Below the pieces are notes generated by a model. It did no database searches. It was not told the origin of the DNA and saw only the letters and a program-made list of their open reading frames with translations. From Pseudoruegeria sp. SHC-113 (GTDB lineage Bacteria; Pseudomonadota; Alphaproteobacteria; Rhodobacterales; Rhodobacteraceae), in NCBI RefSeq assembly GCF_025376885.1, contig NZ_JAHUBR010000001.1, positions 2,356,001 through 2,420,000 of the forward strand: a stretch of 64,000 bases of DNA. Reading direction: 5' to 3'. Shown one piece after another: positions 33,516-41,498 of this stretch (its first letter is position 1; every line of letters begins with the position of its first letter). Made by a program: the position numbers and the translations under genes.

Positions 33516-35870
33516 TCAATGCCCGATCAGGTTAGGCAGGATCGTCACCACCGAGGGGAAGGCCCAGAGCAGCGCCAGACCGGCCACCTGGATCAGCACG
33601 AAGGGTATCACACCACGGTAGATGTGGCCCGTAGTGACCTCCTTCGGTGCCACGCCCCTCAGGTAGAAGAGCGCAAAGCCGAAGGGCGGTGTCAGGAAGG
33701 AGGTCTGCAGGTTCACCGCGATCATGATCGTCACCCATTTCGGATCCATCGTGCCGCCGTAGATCACGGGGCCGACAATCGGGATGACGATGTAGATGAT
33801 CTCGAGGAAGTCCAGCACGAAGCCGAGGATAAAGAGCACCAGCATCACGATCAGGAAAACCTTCACCTCGCTGTCGAAGCTGCGCAGGAATTCCTGGATG
33901 TAGTGTTCACCCCCGAAGGAAATCACCACCAGGTTCAGCAGCTGGCTGCCGATCAGGATGGTGAAGACCATGCTCGTCACCTTCGCCGTTTCCCGGACAA
34001 CCGGGCTTAGAACACCCCGGCGGAACAGAACCCAGCAGGAGAAGAGCACACCGAACATCGCGTAGAGGTAAGCCCCCTGCGCCACGACATAGGCGATCCA
34101 ATCCTGTGCGGGCACGTCGCCGCGGTGGATCCGCAGGTCGAAGTTGATGCCGACGAGGATCATGATCACGATGGCGAAAGCCGCCTGGATCACAATCTTG
34201 CCGCCGGTGCCTTCCTCTTGAAGCTTGCGGAAGGCCGCCAGCATCAGCGCGCCACCAGCCCCCAGTGCCGCTGCCGGCGTCGGGTTGGTGATGCCCCCGA
34301 GGATCGAGCCCAGAACCGCCACGATCAGAACCAGCGGCGGGAAGACCACGCGCAGCAGATCGTTTTGCCCCAAAAGCCCCATTGCGTATTTGCAGGCCCA
34401 AAGGACAACAAGCAGCGGAGGCAGCAGCAGCACGAAGGTGGTGCCGGAGGTGGTGAGCGGGCCGATGAACAGCACATCCACCAGCAGCGCTGCCACGATC
34501 CCGGCAAAGCCGATCAGCAGCGGTTTCGGATCCGCACTCGGAGCGACACCGCGCGCCGTGGTCAGAACCAGCGCCAGCAGCAGGAAGCCAACGGCAACAC
34601 CGGTGCCGATCGGGGCAGCCGCAGCAACCAGCGCGGCACGCGCCTCGACGATTTGTTCCGGTGTCAGGCGCTCGCTTGCTGCGGCCCCGCCAGCGGCTTC
34701 GATCTCGGCCTGCTGGGCAACGGCAGCATCCCACCGCTCCTGACCATGCAGCTCGATCATCGAGGCTTTACACTGATCGCTCACGTTGGTGCGCAGATCC
34801 GCGCTTGCCCCGGCATCGGAGTAGCTGTCCACGATGACCGACTGGCTGCCGACCACGTTGACGCTGGAGGCCAGAATGGTGCCGCCGATCAGCAGCGCCG
34901 GAACCACCAGCAGCCAGGTCAGGCCGTCACGCTTGGTGATGACCTCGCCCACGGAATCCTCGAACTGGATCGGGGGTGCCTTATGCGGCTTCAGCATGGC
35001 GTAGCCGAAGGCATAAAGACCGTAGAGAACCGCCAGCAGGATGCCCGGCAGGATCGCGGCCTGGAACAAAGTCCCGACCGAAACCACCGCGGCTTCGCCG
35101 AGGTAGGTCAGCGCGTCGGTACAGCCCGCCACGGAGGCGCGTTGCTCCTGCGCGGCAGAGTAGAGATCCCCGGCCAGCGTACCCAGCAGAACGATCACGA
35201 TCGAGGGCGGAATGATCTGCCCCAGCGTGCCGGAAGCCGCGATCACACCTGTTGCCAGTTCGGGGCTGTAGTTGTTGCGCAGCATGGTGGGCAGCGACAG
35301 CAGCCCCATCGTCACAACGGTCGCGCCGACGATACCGGTGGAAGCGGCAAGGAACGCGCCCACGACCACAACCGACACGGCAAGGCCGCCCGGCAGCGGG
35401 CCGAAGACCCGCGCCATCGTGGTGAGAAGATCGTTGGCGATCTTGGAGCGCTCCAGCGTGATCCCCATCAGCACGAACATCAGCACGGCCAGCAGGGTTT
35501 CGATGGATTGCCCGGCCAGAACGCGCTCGTTCATCCGGTTAACGATGAAGGAGACGTTGCGGTCCACGGCCACTTCCCAGCCCTGCGGGAACACGGATTC
35601 CCCGTAGGTGGGCAATTCGGGATATCGGAATATCGATATCTTGTCCGGGTGAACGCCTGTGGCCGTCAGGGCCCGATAGGCATCGGAACCGGTGTCCACG
35701 GCATAGTGAATGAGCAGTCCAGCGCTATCCAGCGCGGCGATGATCGCGAACGACATCACCGCCGCCCCCGCGATGGCAAAGGCCACCGGGAAACCGGTCA
35801 GGATGCCTCCGAAGAGACAGAGGAAGACGATGATCAGGCCGACTTCGACGCCATCAAGTCCGAAAAACAT
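33516..35870 (-). CDS. TRAP transporter large permease (DctM type), enlarged
   Basis: This is the secondary-transport subunit of a tripartite ATP-independent periplasmic transporter. At 784 residues it is far longer than the usual ~430. The two ends match DctM (GLIIVFLCLFGGILTGFPVA, LATGVIAASGTLGQIIPPSI; GFVLDFLEIIYIVIPIVGPV, TPPFGFALFYLRGVAP). Two insertions interrupt it: near residues 55-100, and a middle block of roughly 250 residues (about 300-550) with several extra membrane helices and one soluble loop (RLTPEQIVEARAAL). The signature core is intact, so it is not a broken gene. It is co-transcribed with the small permease. Confidence 0.93.
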   Translation of the reverse strand: MFFGLDGVEVGLIIVFLCLFGGILTGFPVAFAIAGAAVMSFAIIAALDSAGLLIHYAVDTGSDAYRALTATGVHPDKISIFRYPELPTYGESVFPQGWEVAVDRNVSFIVNRMNERVLAGQSIETLLAVLMFVLMGITLERSKIANDLLTTMARVFGPLPGGLAVSVVVVGAFLAASTGIVGATVVTMGLLSLPTMLRNNYSPELATGVIAASGTLGQIIPPSIVIVLLGTLAGDLYSAAQEQRASVAGCTDALTYLGEAAVVSVGTLFQAAILPGILLAVLYGLYAFGYAMLKPHKAPPIQFEDSVGEVITKRDGLTWLLVVPALLIGGTILASSVNVVGSQSVIVDSYSDAGASADLRTNVSDQCKASMIELHGQERWDAAVAQQAEIEAAGGAAASERLTPEQIVEARAALVAAAAPIGTGVAVGFLLLALVLTTARGVAPSADPKPLLIGFAGIVAALLVDVLFIGPLTTSGTTFVLLLPPLLVVLWACKYAMGLLGQNDLLRVVFPPLVLIVAVLGSILGGITNPTPAAALGAGGALMLAAFRKLQEEGTGGKIVIQAAFAIVIMILVGINFDLRIHRGDVPAQDWIAYVVAQGAYLYAMFGVLFSCWVLFRRGVLSPVVRETAKVTSMVFTILIGSQLLNLVVISFGGEHYIQEFLRSFDSEVKVFLIVMLVLFILGFVLDFLEIIYIVIPIVGPVIYGGTMDPKWVTIMIAVNLQTSFLTPPFGFALFYLRGVAPKEVTTGHIYRGVIPFVLIQVAGLALLWAFPSVVTILPNLIGH

Positions 35871-35890
35871 AAGAGTCTGTCCCTATTATC

Positions 35891-36796
35891 TTAGTGGATT
35901 TCAGCAACGAGCTCGGCGTCAGGATCGCCAAGATCGTCCTTGTCCAGGAATTTGCCTTCGCTTTCGGGCCCTTCTTTCCACTCAAGGTAGGAGCGGTAGA
36001 AGAAGGCGATCGAATGCAGGAAGACGAGGCCCGCGAATGCCACCAGGAGCAGCTTGAACAGGAAGTAGGCGTTGAAGCCGTTCGGCGAGAAGCCGATGGT
36101 TTCCACGTTCCACTTCACGATCTTGGACTTGCGCAGCATCATGTCGAGCTGGTCGCTGGCCGAGACCTTGGGCGTGATCAGGTGACGCCACATGAAATAC
36201 CAGCCGTACATCCACGTCAGGACAGCGAAAGGCATCATGAAAATGAGCGAGCCGATCATGTCGATCATCCGCTTCGTGCGGAAGCGCACCGCGGAATAGA
36301 CAAGATCCACGCGCACGTGGCCGCCTTGCACGAAGGTGTAGGTACAGCACAACGTCACGATCAGCGCATTGTAGAACTTCAGCCCCTCGGCCCACCAGCT
36401 CAGGTCGAACGAGAAGACCGTTCCGAAGCCGAAGCCCAGTTCGGATTGCGCGAAGATCCGTTGTACGAAGACGATCACGAACTGCTGCAGCACCATCAGC
36501 AGGCCGGCCCAGGCGAAGAAGCGCCCAAGGCCATTGGCGAGCCCTTCAAGCACCCGGACAGTGCCCCAGAGGATGCTGTTCTTCCACATGCCGACCGCTG
36601 TCAGCAGGAGGAAGGCCGTGAACACCACGAAGAAGAATTCGATCGAGCCGCCGTAATAGACGAAGCGGATGAGCGATTCATTGTTCGACCAGTCGAGCCA
36701 CATCCCGGGATGGGTCACGGCATAGCCGAAATTGTAGAACGCTGTCAGAATGTTTTGAAAGAACCAGAGAATGCCGTCCAGCATGTCTCCCCCCAT
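35891..36796 (-). CDS. TRAP transporter small permease (DctQ type), enlarged
   Basis: The small membrane subunit of the TRAP transporter; the 301-residue length is well above the usual 160-200. The DctQ-like core with RVLEGLANGLGRFFAWAGLL, YTFVQGGHVRVDLVYSAVRF and MIDMIGSLIFMMPFAVLTWM is clear. The extra length comes from an N-terminal hydrophobic extension and a loop of about 60 residues before the last helix (RKSKIVKWNVETIGFSPNGF). It sits between the binding-protein gene and the large permease gene, 20 bases from the latter. Confidence 0.92.
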   Translation of the reverse strand: MGGDMLDGILWFFQNILTAFYNFGYAVTHPGMWLDWSNNESLIRFVYYGGSIEFFFVVFTAFLLLTAVGMWKNSILWGTVRVLEGLANGLGRFFAWAGLLMVLQQFVIVFVQRIFAQSELGFGFGTVFSFDLSWWAEGLKFYNALIVTLCCTYTFVQGGHVRVDLVYSAVRFRTKRMIDMIGSLIFMMPFAVLTWMYGWYFMWRHLITPKVSASDQLDMMLRKSKIVKWNVETIGFSPNGFNAYFLFKLLLVAFAGLVFLHSIAFFYRSYLEWKEGPESEGKFLDKDDLGDPDAELVAEIH

Positions 36797-36844
36797 GTCC
36801 CGATGACTGACCCCTGGCCGCAGGCCCGGTCAGATTTTTGTGGA

Positions 36845-36870
36845 GGCTCCCCGGTTTGCACCGGGGAGCC
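36845..36870 (-). other. Intercistronic hairpin between dctP and dctQ
   Basis: GGCTCCCCGGT (36845-36855) pairs perfectly with ACCGGGGAGCC (36860-36870) over TTGC. No U-tract follows, so it is more likely an mRNA-stabilising or partial termination element that lets the binding-protein gene be expressed above the permease genes, as in many transport operons. Confidence 0.6.
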
Positions 36871-36899
36871 ACGCCGTTTCAAAGTGAAAAGGCGATGCC

Positions 36900-37982
36900 T
36901 TAGCCCAGAACGCGGTCGCGCTGCGCCACGTAGGCGGTCGAGGACTGCGCGATCCAGCCGGAGGACGCTTTCATCGATGCCATGTAGTGGTCGTAGGTTT
37001 CCTTGAAGATGTCGTCGCCCATGAACTCGTCATAGACCTGAGCAGACGCGGCGCCGAAGGCATCCCAGACAGAATCCGGGAACTCCAGAACCTTCACACC
37101 GGAGGAGGCAAGGCGTTGCAGAGCAGCACCGTTGTTCATCTGGTATTGGCTCAGGTTCCAGACGTTGGCGTGGCCAGCACCGATCTCGATCGCTTTTTGC
37201 TGGGCCGGCGTCAGGTCGTTGAACACTTCGAGGTTGGTGGCCACGGAGAGGCCAGCAGATGGCTCATGGAAACCAGCGGTGTAGTAGAACTTGGTGATTT
37301 CCTGGAAGCCGACCTTCTCGTCGGACCACGGGCCAACCCACTCGGTGCCGTCGATGGCACCAGCGGCCAGCGCTTGGTAGATCTCGCCGCCCGGAAGGTT
37401 CTGGATGGACGCACCCATGTAGCCCAGAGCTTTACCACCGAGGCCCGGCATACGGAACTTCAGGCCCTGGAAGTCTTCGGGGCCTGCGATTTCCTTGCGG
37501 AACCAGCCACCGGCCTGCGAGCCGGTGTTGCCTGCGAGGAAGGATTTCAGCCCGAAGATTTCACCGAGCGCGTGGTGACGCTCCATACCACCATCGTGGT
37601 AGTACCAGTTGTTCTGCTCCAGCGCGGTCATGCCGAAAGGAACGCCGGTGTAGAACGCCCAGGCGGGGTGCTGGTTGACGAAGTAGTAGTCAGCAGCGTG
37701 ATACATGTCGGCCTGACCGGCGGTCACGGCGTCGAACACTTCGAAAGCGCCAACAAGCTCGCCGGCGTGCTTGACTTCGACTTCCAGCGTGTCGCCGGAG
37801 ATCATGTTGATATTTTCAGCCGTTTTGTCAGCAGCATCGGCCAGACCGGCAAAGCCGCGCGGCCAGGACGTGACCATCGTGAGCTTGCGCTTGCCCTGGG
37901 CGTAGGCCGGAGCGGCCAGCGTTGCAGCGGCGGCAGCGGTGCCACCCAGTGCGCTGGTTTTCAGAAAAGAACGACGATCCAT
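36900..37982 (-). CDS. TRAP transporter substrate-binding protein, TakP-like
   Basis: A 360-residue periplasmic binding protein with a Tat signal (MDRRSFLKTSALGG, then AAPAYAQ). It resembles TakP of Rhodobacter sphaeroides (2-oxo acid binding) and lactate-binding relatives: AGNTGSQAGGWFRKEIAG, KALGYMGASIQNLPGGEIYQ, and GAIDGTEWVGPWSDEKVGFQ, whose Glu-Trp pair contacts the cation and carboxylate in TakP. The substrate is therefore likely a 2-oxo or 2-hydroxy monocarboxylate. It is the first gene of the leftward operon and divergent from the sensor kinase gene. Confidence 0.93.
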   Translation of the reverse strand: MDRRSFLKTSALGGTAAAAATLAAPAYAQGKRKLTMVTSWPRGFAGLADAADKTAENINMISGDTLEVEVKHAGELVGAFEVFDAVTAGQADMYHAADYYFVNQHPAWAFYTGVPFGMTALEQNNWYYHDGGMERHHALGEIFGLKSFLAGNTGSQAGGWFRKEIAGPEDFQGLKFRMPGLGGKALGYMGASIQNLPGGEIYQALAAGAIDGTEWVGPWSDEKVGFQEITKFYYTAGFHEPSAGLSVATNLEVFNDLTPAQQKAIEIGAGHANVWNLSQYQMNNGAALQRLASSGVKVLEFPDSVWDAFGAASAQVYDEFMGDDIFKETYDHYMASMKASSGWIAQSSTAYVAQRDRVLG

Positions 37983-38070
37983 ATGTTAACCTCCCAAAGA
38001 TTGATTGCCCCGGCTGTTCGGGCCCGGGCGGATCGTTTCCAGTGTGGCGGAGCCTAGCGGGGCGCGTGAC

Positions 38071-38140
38071 CTACGGGAATACCCACTCTTACGCAGAGCG
38101 CCGGTTTTTTGCGCAAGCCTGCCTACCCAAAAGCCCGTAG
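38071..38140. promoter_or_regulatory. Candidate response-regulator sites between the TRAP and kinase genes
   Basis: CTACGGG occurs on the plus strand at 38071-38077 and in inverted form at 38134-38140 (as CCCGTAG). The first copy continues into the near-palindrome GGGAATACCC (38075-38084), and the second lies in CTACCCAAAAGCCCGTAG. The 203-base divergent region has no other gene, and must hold both promoters. Confidence 0.4.
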
Positions 38141-38185
38141 TTTTGGCAAAAACCCGAAGAATTGACGCCGCGCGCTCCAGCCCCC

Positions 38186-39658
38186 ATGCTTTCGGGCACC
38201 GAGGGGAGCGCGGGGAAGAATCACGTTTTGGCAGCGGCTGACGGATCCATCTGGAGCAGGTTCAAGCTGAACTACGGGCAGAAGATCTTTCTTCTGGCCA
38301 CGGTGCCGCTCGTGCTGGCGGCGGCGGCCATCGCGCTTCTGGTCGCGCATCAGTCCCGCGCATTGGCCGACCGCGAAATCGCCGCCCTCGAAGAGCATAT
38401 GATCGCGGCTAAAAAGGCCGAGCTTGAGAATTACATCGCCATCGCGCGCACGGCCTTTTTCAACATCTACGGCCGCGCCCTGCCTGACGACGAAGAGGCC
38501 AAGCTTCTCGTGACGCAGATCCTCTCGGCGATGACCTACGGGCAGGACGGCTATTTCTTCGTTTTTGACTACGACGGCAACAATCTCGTCTCGCCGCGCC
38601 AGACCTATCTGATCGGCAAGAACTGGACGGGGCTGAAAGATCTGAACGGCGTGCCGATCACCGACGAGCTGATCCGCATCGCGCGCTCGGGCGCGGGCTA
38701 CCACAGTTTCGACTGGCCCAAGCCCTCCACCCGCGAAACCGCGCGCATGGTCGCCTATGTCGTTGGCCTGCAGGATTGGCAGTGGGCGGTGGGCACCGGC
38801 ATTTTCATAGACGATGTTCTCGAAACCACGGCCATAGCCCGCGCCGATGTGGAAGCACGCGTGCAGCGCACTTTCGTCTATATCGTGGCCATCACGCTTT
38901 CGGCCCTGTTCATGGTGTTCCTTTCGGGCATGATGATCAACATCCGCGAACGCCGTCTGGCCGATGCCAAGCTCAAGGAACTGACCCAGCGCATCTTCGA
39001 CACGCAGGAAGAGGAACGCGGCCGCGTGGCGCGCGAGCTGCACGATTCCATCAGCCAGATCCTTGTCGGCGTGCGCTATGCGCTGGAACTGGCCCGCCGC
39101 CGCTTCGCCACTGCTGATGCGCGCGCCCCCGAAAGCCTCGACAAGGGGATCGACCATCTCAACGGCGCCATTCAGGAAGTGCGCCGCATCAGCCGCGATC
39201 TGCGCCCCGGCGTGCTCGACGATCTGGGCCTCGGCCCGGCCCTGCAGTCGCTGACCGAGGAATTCAGCAAGCGCACCGGCATCGAAACCGAGCTGGAAAC
39301 CGTCGTCTTCCGCAACCGGCTCGATCAGGACGCCAAGATCGCGCTCTACCGCATCGCGCAGGAGGCGCTCACCAACATCGAGCGCCACGCCGAGGCCGAC
39401 AAGGTCTCGATCAAGCTCTCCGGCCACACCCGCGGTGCGACGATGCGCATACAGGACAATGGCCGCGGCATCCCGCAGACCCGTGGCCGCAGCCAGCCCG
39501 TGGAGGGGCTCGGCCTGCGCAACATGATGGAACGGATCGAACAGCTCGACGGCAGCCTCCGCGTGCTCTCCAGCCGCTCCGGCACCGTCATCGAGGCGCA
39601 GGTGCCGCTCAGCCACCTGCTGCCGCCCGAAGGCAAGAACACGAAAGAAACCGCATGA
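38186..39658 (+). CDS. Cache-domain sensor histidine kinase
   Basis: A 490-residue sensor. A transmembrane helix (KIFLLATVPLVLAAAAIALLV) is followed by a periplasmic single-Cache domain (YGQDGYFFVFDYDGNNLVSP, DWQWAVGTGIFIDDVL), a second helix, a HisKA_3-type dimerisation region with the phospho-His in VARELHDSISQILVGVRYAL, and HATPase boxes (RIAQEALTNIERHAE, DNGRGI, GLGLRNMMERIEQL). It is the NarX/DegS kind that pairs with LuxR-type regulators. The stop overlaps the next start (ATGA). Start 38186 is a best guess; TTG 38162 is possible. Confidence 0.92.
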   Translation: MLSGTEGSAGKNHVLAAADGSIWSRFKLNYGQKIFLLATVPLVLAAAAIALLVAHQSRALADREIAALEEHMIAAKKAELENYIAIARTAFFNIYGRALPDDEEAKLLVTQILSAMTYGQDGYFFVFDYDGNNLVSPRQTYLIGKNWTGLKDLNGVPITDELIRIARSGAGYHSFDWPKPSTRETARMVAYVVGLQDWQWAVGTGIFIDDVLETTAIARADVEARVQRTFVYIVAITLSALFMVFLSGMMINIRERRLADAKLKELTQRIFDTQEEERGRVARELHDSISQILVGVRYALELARRRFATADARAPESLDKGIDHLNGAIQEVRRISRDLRPGVLDDLGLGPALQSLTEEFSKRTGIETELETVVFRNRLDQDAKIALYRIAQEALTNIERHAEADKVSIKLSGHTRGATMRIQDNGRGIPQTRGRSQPVEGLGLRNMMERIEQLDGSLRVLSSRSGTVIEAQVPLSHLLPPEGKNTKETA

Positions 39659-40296
39659 CGAAAACCCGTGTCGTGATCGTGGACGATCACCCGATGGTCA
39701 CCGAAGGCATTCAGGCCATTCTCGAAACCTACGACGATATCGAGATCGTGGGCACGCTCACCAACGGGCAGGAGGCGATCGACAGTGTCGTGGCGCTGGC
39801 GCCGGACGTGATGCTGCTGGATCTGAACATGCCGCTGGTGAACGGGCTCTCGGCCACCGAGATCATCCTCGAAAAGCGTCCCGAAACCCGCATCCTGATC
39901 CTGTCGATGCATGACAGCGCCGAGTATATTTCCACCGCGCTCTCCCACGGCGCGCTCGGCTACGTGCTGAAGGATGTGCCCACCGAGGAAATCAAAACGG
40001 CCATCGACACTGTGATGGAGGGCGAGCAGTACCTCTGCACCGGCGCCAACGCCGCGCTCACCCCCAAAACAGCCGACGGGCGCGAACCGCTCACCAGCCG
40101 CGAGCAGACGATCCTGCTGCAGCTGGCGCAGGGCAAATCCAACAAGGACGTGGCCCTCGCCCTAGACATCTCGGTGCGCACGGTGGAAACCCACCGCAAG
40201 AACATCAAGCGCAAGCTCGGCATCAGCTCCACCGCCGGCCTCACCCGCTACGCGCTCGAACACGGCATGTTGCAGGGCACCGGCGTGAGCCTTTAG
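39655..40296 (+). CDS. LuxR/NarL-family response regulator
   Basis: A 213-residue protein with an N-terminal receiver (VVIVDDHPMVTEGI; phospho-Asp in DVMLLDLNMPLVNGL; Lys in YVLKDVPTEE) and a C-terminal LuxR helix-turn-helix (PLTSREQTILLQLAQGKSNK, then SVRTVETHRKNIKRKLGI). It partners the kinase gene it overlaps by 4 bases. Position next to the divergent TRAP operon suggests it controls uptake of the TRAP substrate. Confidence 0.94.
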   Translation: MTKTRVVIVDDHPMVTEGIQAILETYDDIEIVGTLTNGQEAIDSVVALAPDVMLLDLNMPLVNGLSATEIILEKRPETRILILSMHDSAEYISTALSHGALGYVLKDVPTEEIKTAIDTVMEGEQYLCTGANAALTPKTADGREPLTSREQTILLQLAQGKSNKDVALALDISVRTVETHRKNIKRKLGISSTAGLTRYALEHGMLQGTGVSL

Positions 40297-40305
40297 GCGC
40301 GCGCC

Positions 40306-40662
40306 TCAGCAGGCAAAACACAGTTTATTGCCGTCAGGATCCCGCACATAGGCCGAATATTTCGGCCCACGTGGCCCTGGCGCGCCTTCGCAGGTGCCAC
40401 CCAATTCCAGTGCACGGCCATGCAGCAGCCGAACCTTCGCCTCGCTGTCCAGCGCGAAGCCGATCATCGTGCCATTTCCATTGCTGGCCGCTGCCCCGTC
40501 AAAGGGCCGCGCCACGGCAAAGGCAAACCCTTCGCCCAGCCAGTAGATCATCCGCTCCGACGGCATGAGGCGGCTCAGGCCCTCGCCCTCAAACAGCGCG
40601 TCATAGAAGGCTCCGGCGGCGGCAAGATCGTCGGTTCCGAAAACCGCGTAGTTCAACATCAT
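40306..40662 (-). CDS. VOC family protein
   Basis: A 118-residue glyoxalase/bleomycin-resistance-fold protein beginning MMLNYAVFGTDDLAAAGAFYDALF. It ends YSAYVRDPDGNKLCFAC, with the conserved DPDGN turn. Its start faces that of the WYL regulator gene, an arrangement that recurs for VOC proteins controlled by YafY-like regulators. Substrate unknown. Confidence 0.87.
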   Translation of the reverse strand: MMLNYAVFGTDDLAAAGAFYDALFEGEGLSRLMPSERMIYWLGEGFAFAVARPFDGAAASNGNGTMIGFALDSEAKVRLLHGRALELGGTCEGAPGPRGPKYSAYVRDPDGNKLCFAC

Positions 40663-40757
40663 GGCAAAAGCTCCTGGTCTTGTTTTCTGAAAGGCGGCTG
40701 TGCCCGCCCTGCCCCGTTTCTATGGATAAAGCTGCCATTTTGTGGCTTATTTAATAA

Positions 40758-41492
40758 ATGCCCCGCTCAGATACCCTCTCCCGCCTGCAGCGGCTGGAGG
40801 CCATCGCCGTCCTGCTCAAGCAGGGCACGCCCTGCACCGTTGCCGATCTGGCCCGGCAGTTCGCCGTCAGCCCGCGCACCATCGCGCGCGATCTGGCGCT
40901 GATGCGCGAACAGGGCCTGCAGATCGACGCGGATCGGGGCCGGGGCGGCGGCGTGCGGCTGGATCGTCACTGGGGCGTGGGGCGGCTGACCCTGCAGTAT
41001 GACGAGGCGGTCGATCTGCTGATCAGCATTGCCGTGGCCGAGAAGATGGATTCGCCCCTCTTCCTCGCACGCCTCGGCGCGGTGCGGCGGCAGCTGGTGG
41101 CCTCCTTCTCACCGGACATGCGCCACCGGGTGGAGAGATTGAAATCGCGAATCCTGATCGGGCAGACGGCCTCGCCTATGGTGCAATCCGGCCACGCCCG
41201 CCCGGCCGAGCGCGTGGTGCAGAACCTGCACCGGGCCTTCATTGCGCAGCGGCAGCTCGAGATCCGCTACAGGCGCGAAGACGGCACCGAAACGGTGCGC
41301 GTGATCGAGCCCCATTACCTGCTGCTCACCTATCCGGCCTGGTATGTGGTCGCCTTCGATCACCTGCGCGCGGCCCCACGGCTGTTCCGGGCCGACAGGA
41401 TTCTGGCGGCGTCAGAGCTGTCTGCCGGGTTCAGACTGAAACCGAAATCCGCCTTCCGCCCCTCGCTACTGGCCGAGGAGCTCCTGGTTTAA
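40758..41492 (+). CDS. YafY/WYL-family transcriptional regulator
   Basis: A 244-residue regulator: N-terminal helix-turn-helix of the HTH_11/DeoR kind (RLQRLEAIAVLLKQGTPCTV, RQFAVSPRTIARDLALMREQ) and a C-terminal WYL-like domain with RQLEIRYRREDGTETVRVIE and PHYLLLTYPAWYVVAFDHLR. WYL domains bind ligands or nucleic acids. It is divergent from the VOC gene across 95 bases and probably regulates it and itself. Confidence 0.9.
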   Translation: MPRSDTLSRLQRLEAIAVLLKQGTPCTVADLARQFAVSPRTIARDLALMREQGLQIDADRGRGGGVRLDRHWGVGRLTLQYDEAVDLLISIAVAEKMDSPLFLARLGAVRRQLVASFSPDMRHRVERLKSRILIGQTASPMVQSGHARPAERVVQNLHRAFIAQRQLEIRYRREDGTETVRVIEPHYLLLTYPAWYVVAFDHLRAAPRLFRADRILAASELSAGFRLKPKSAFRPSLLAEELLV

Positions 41493-41498
41493 ACACCT

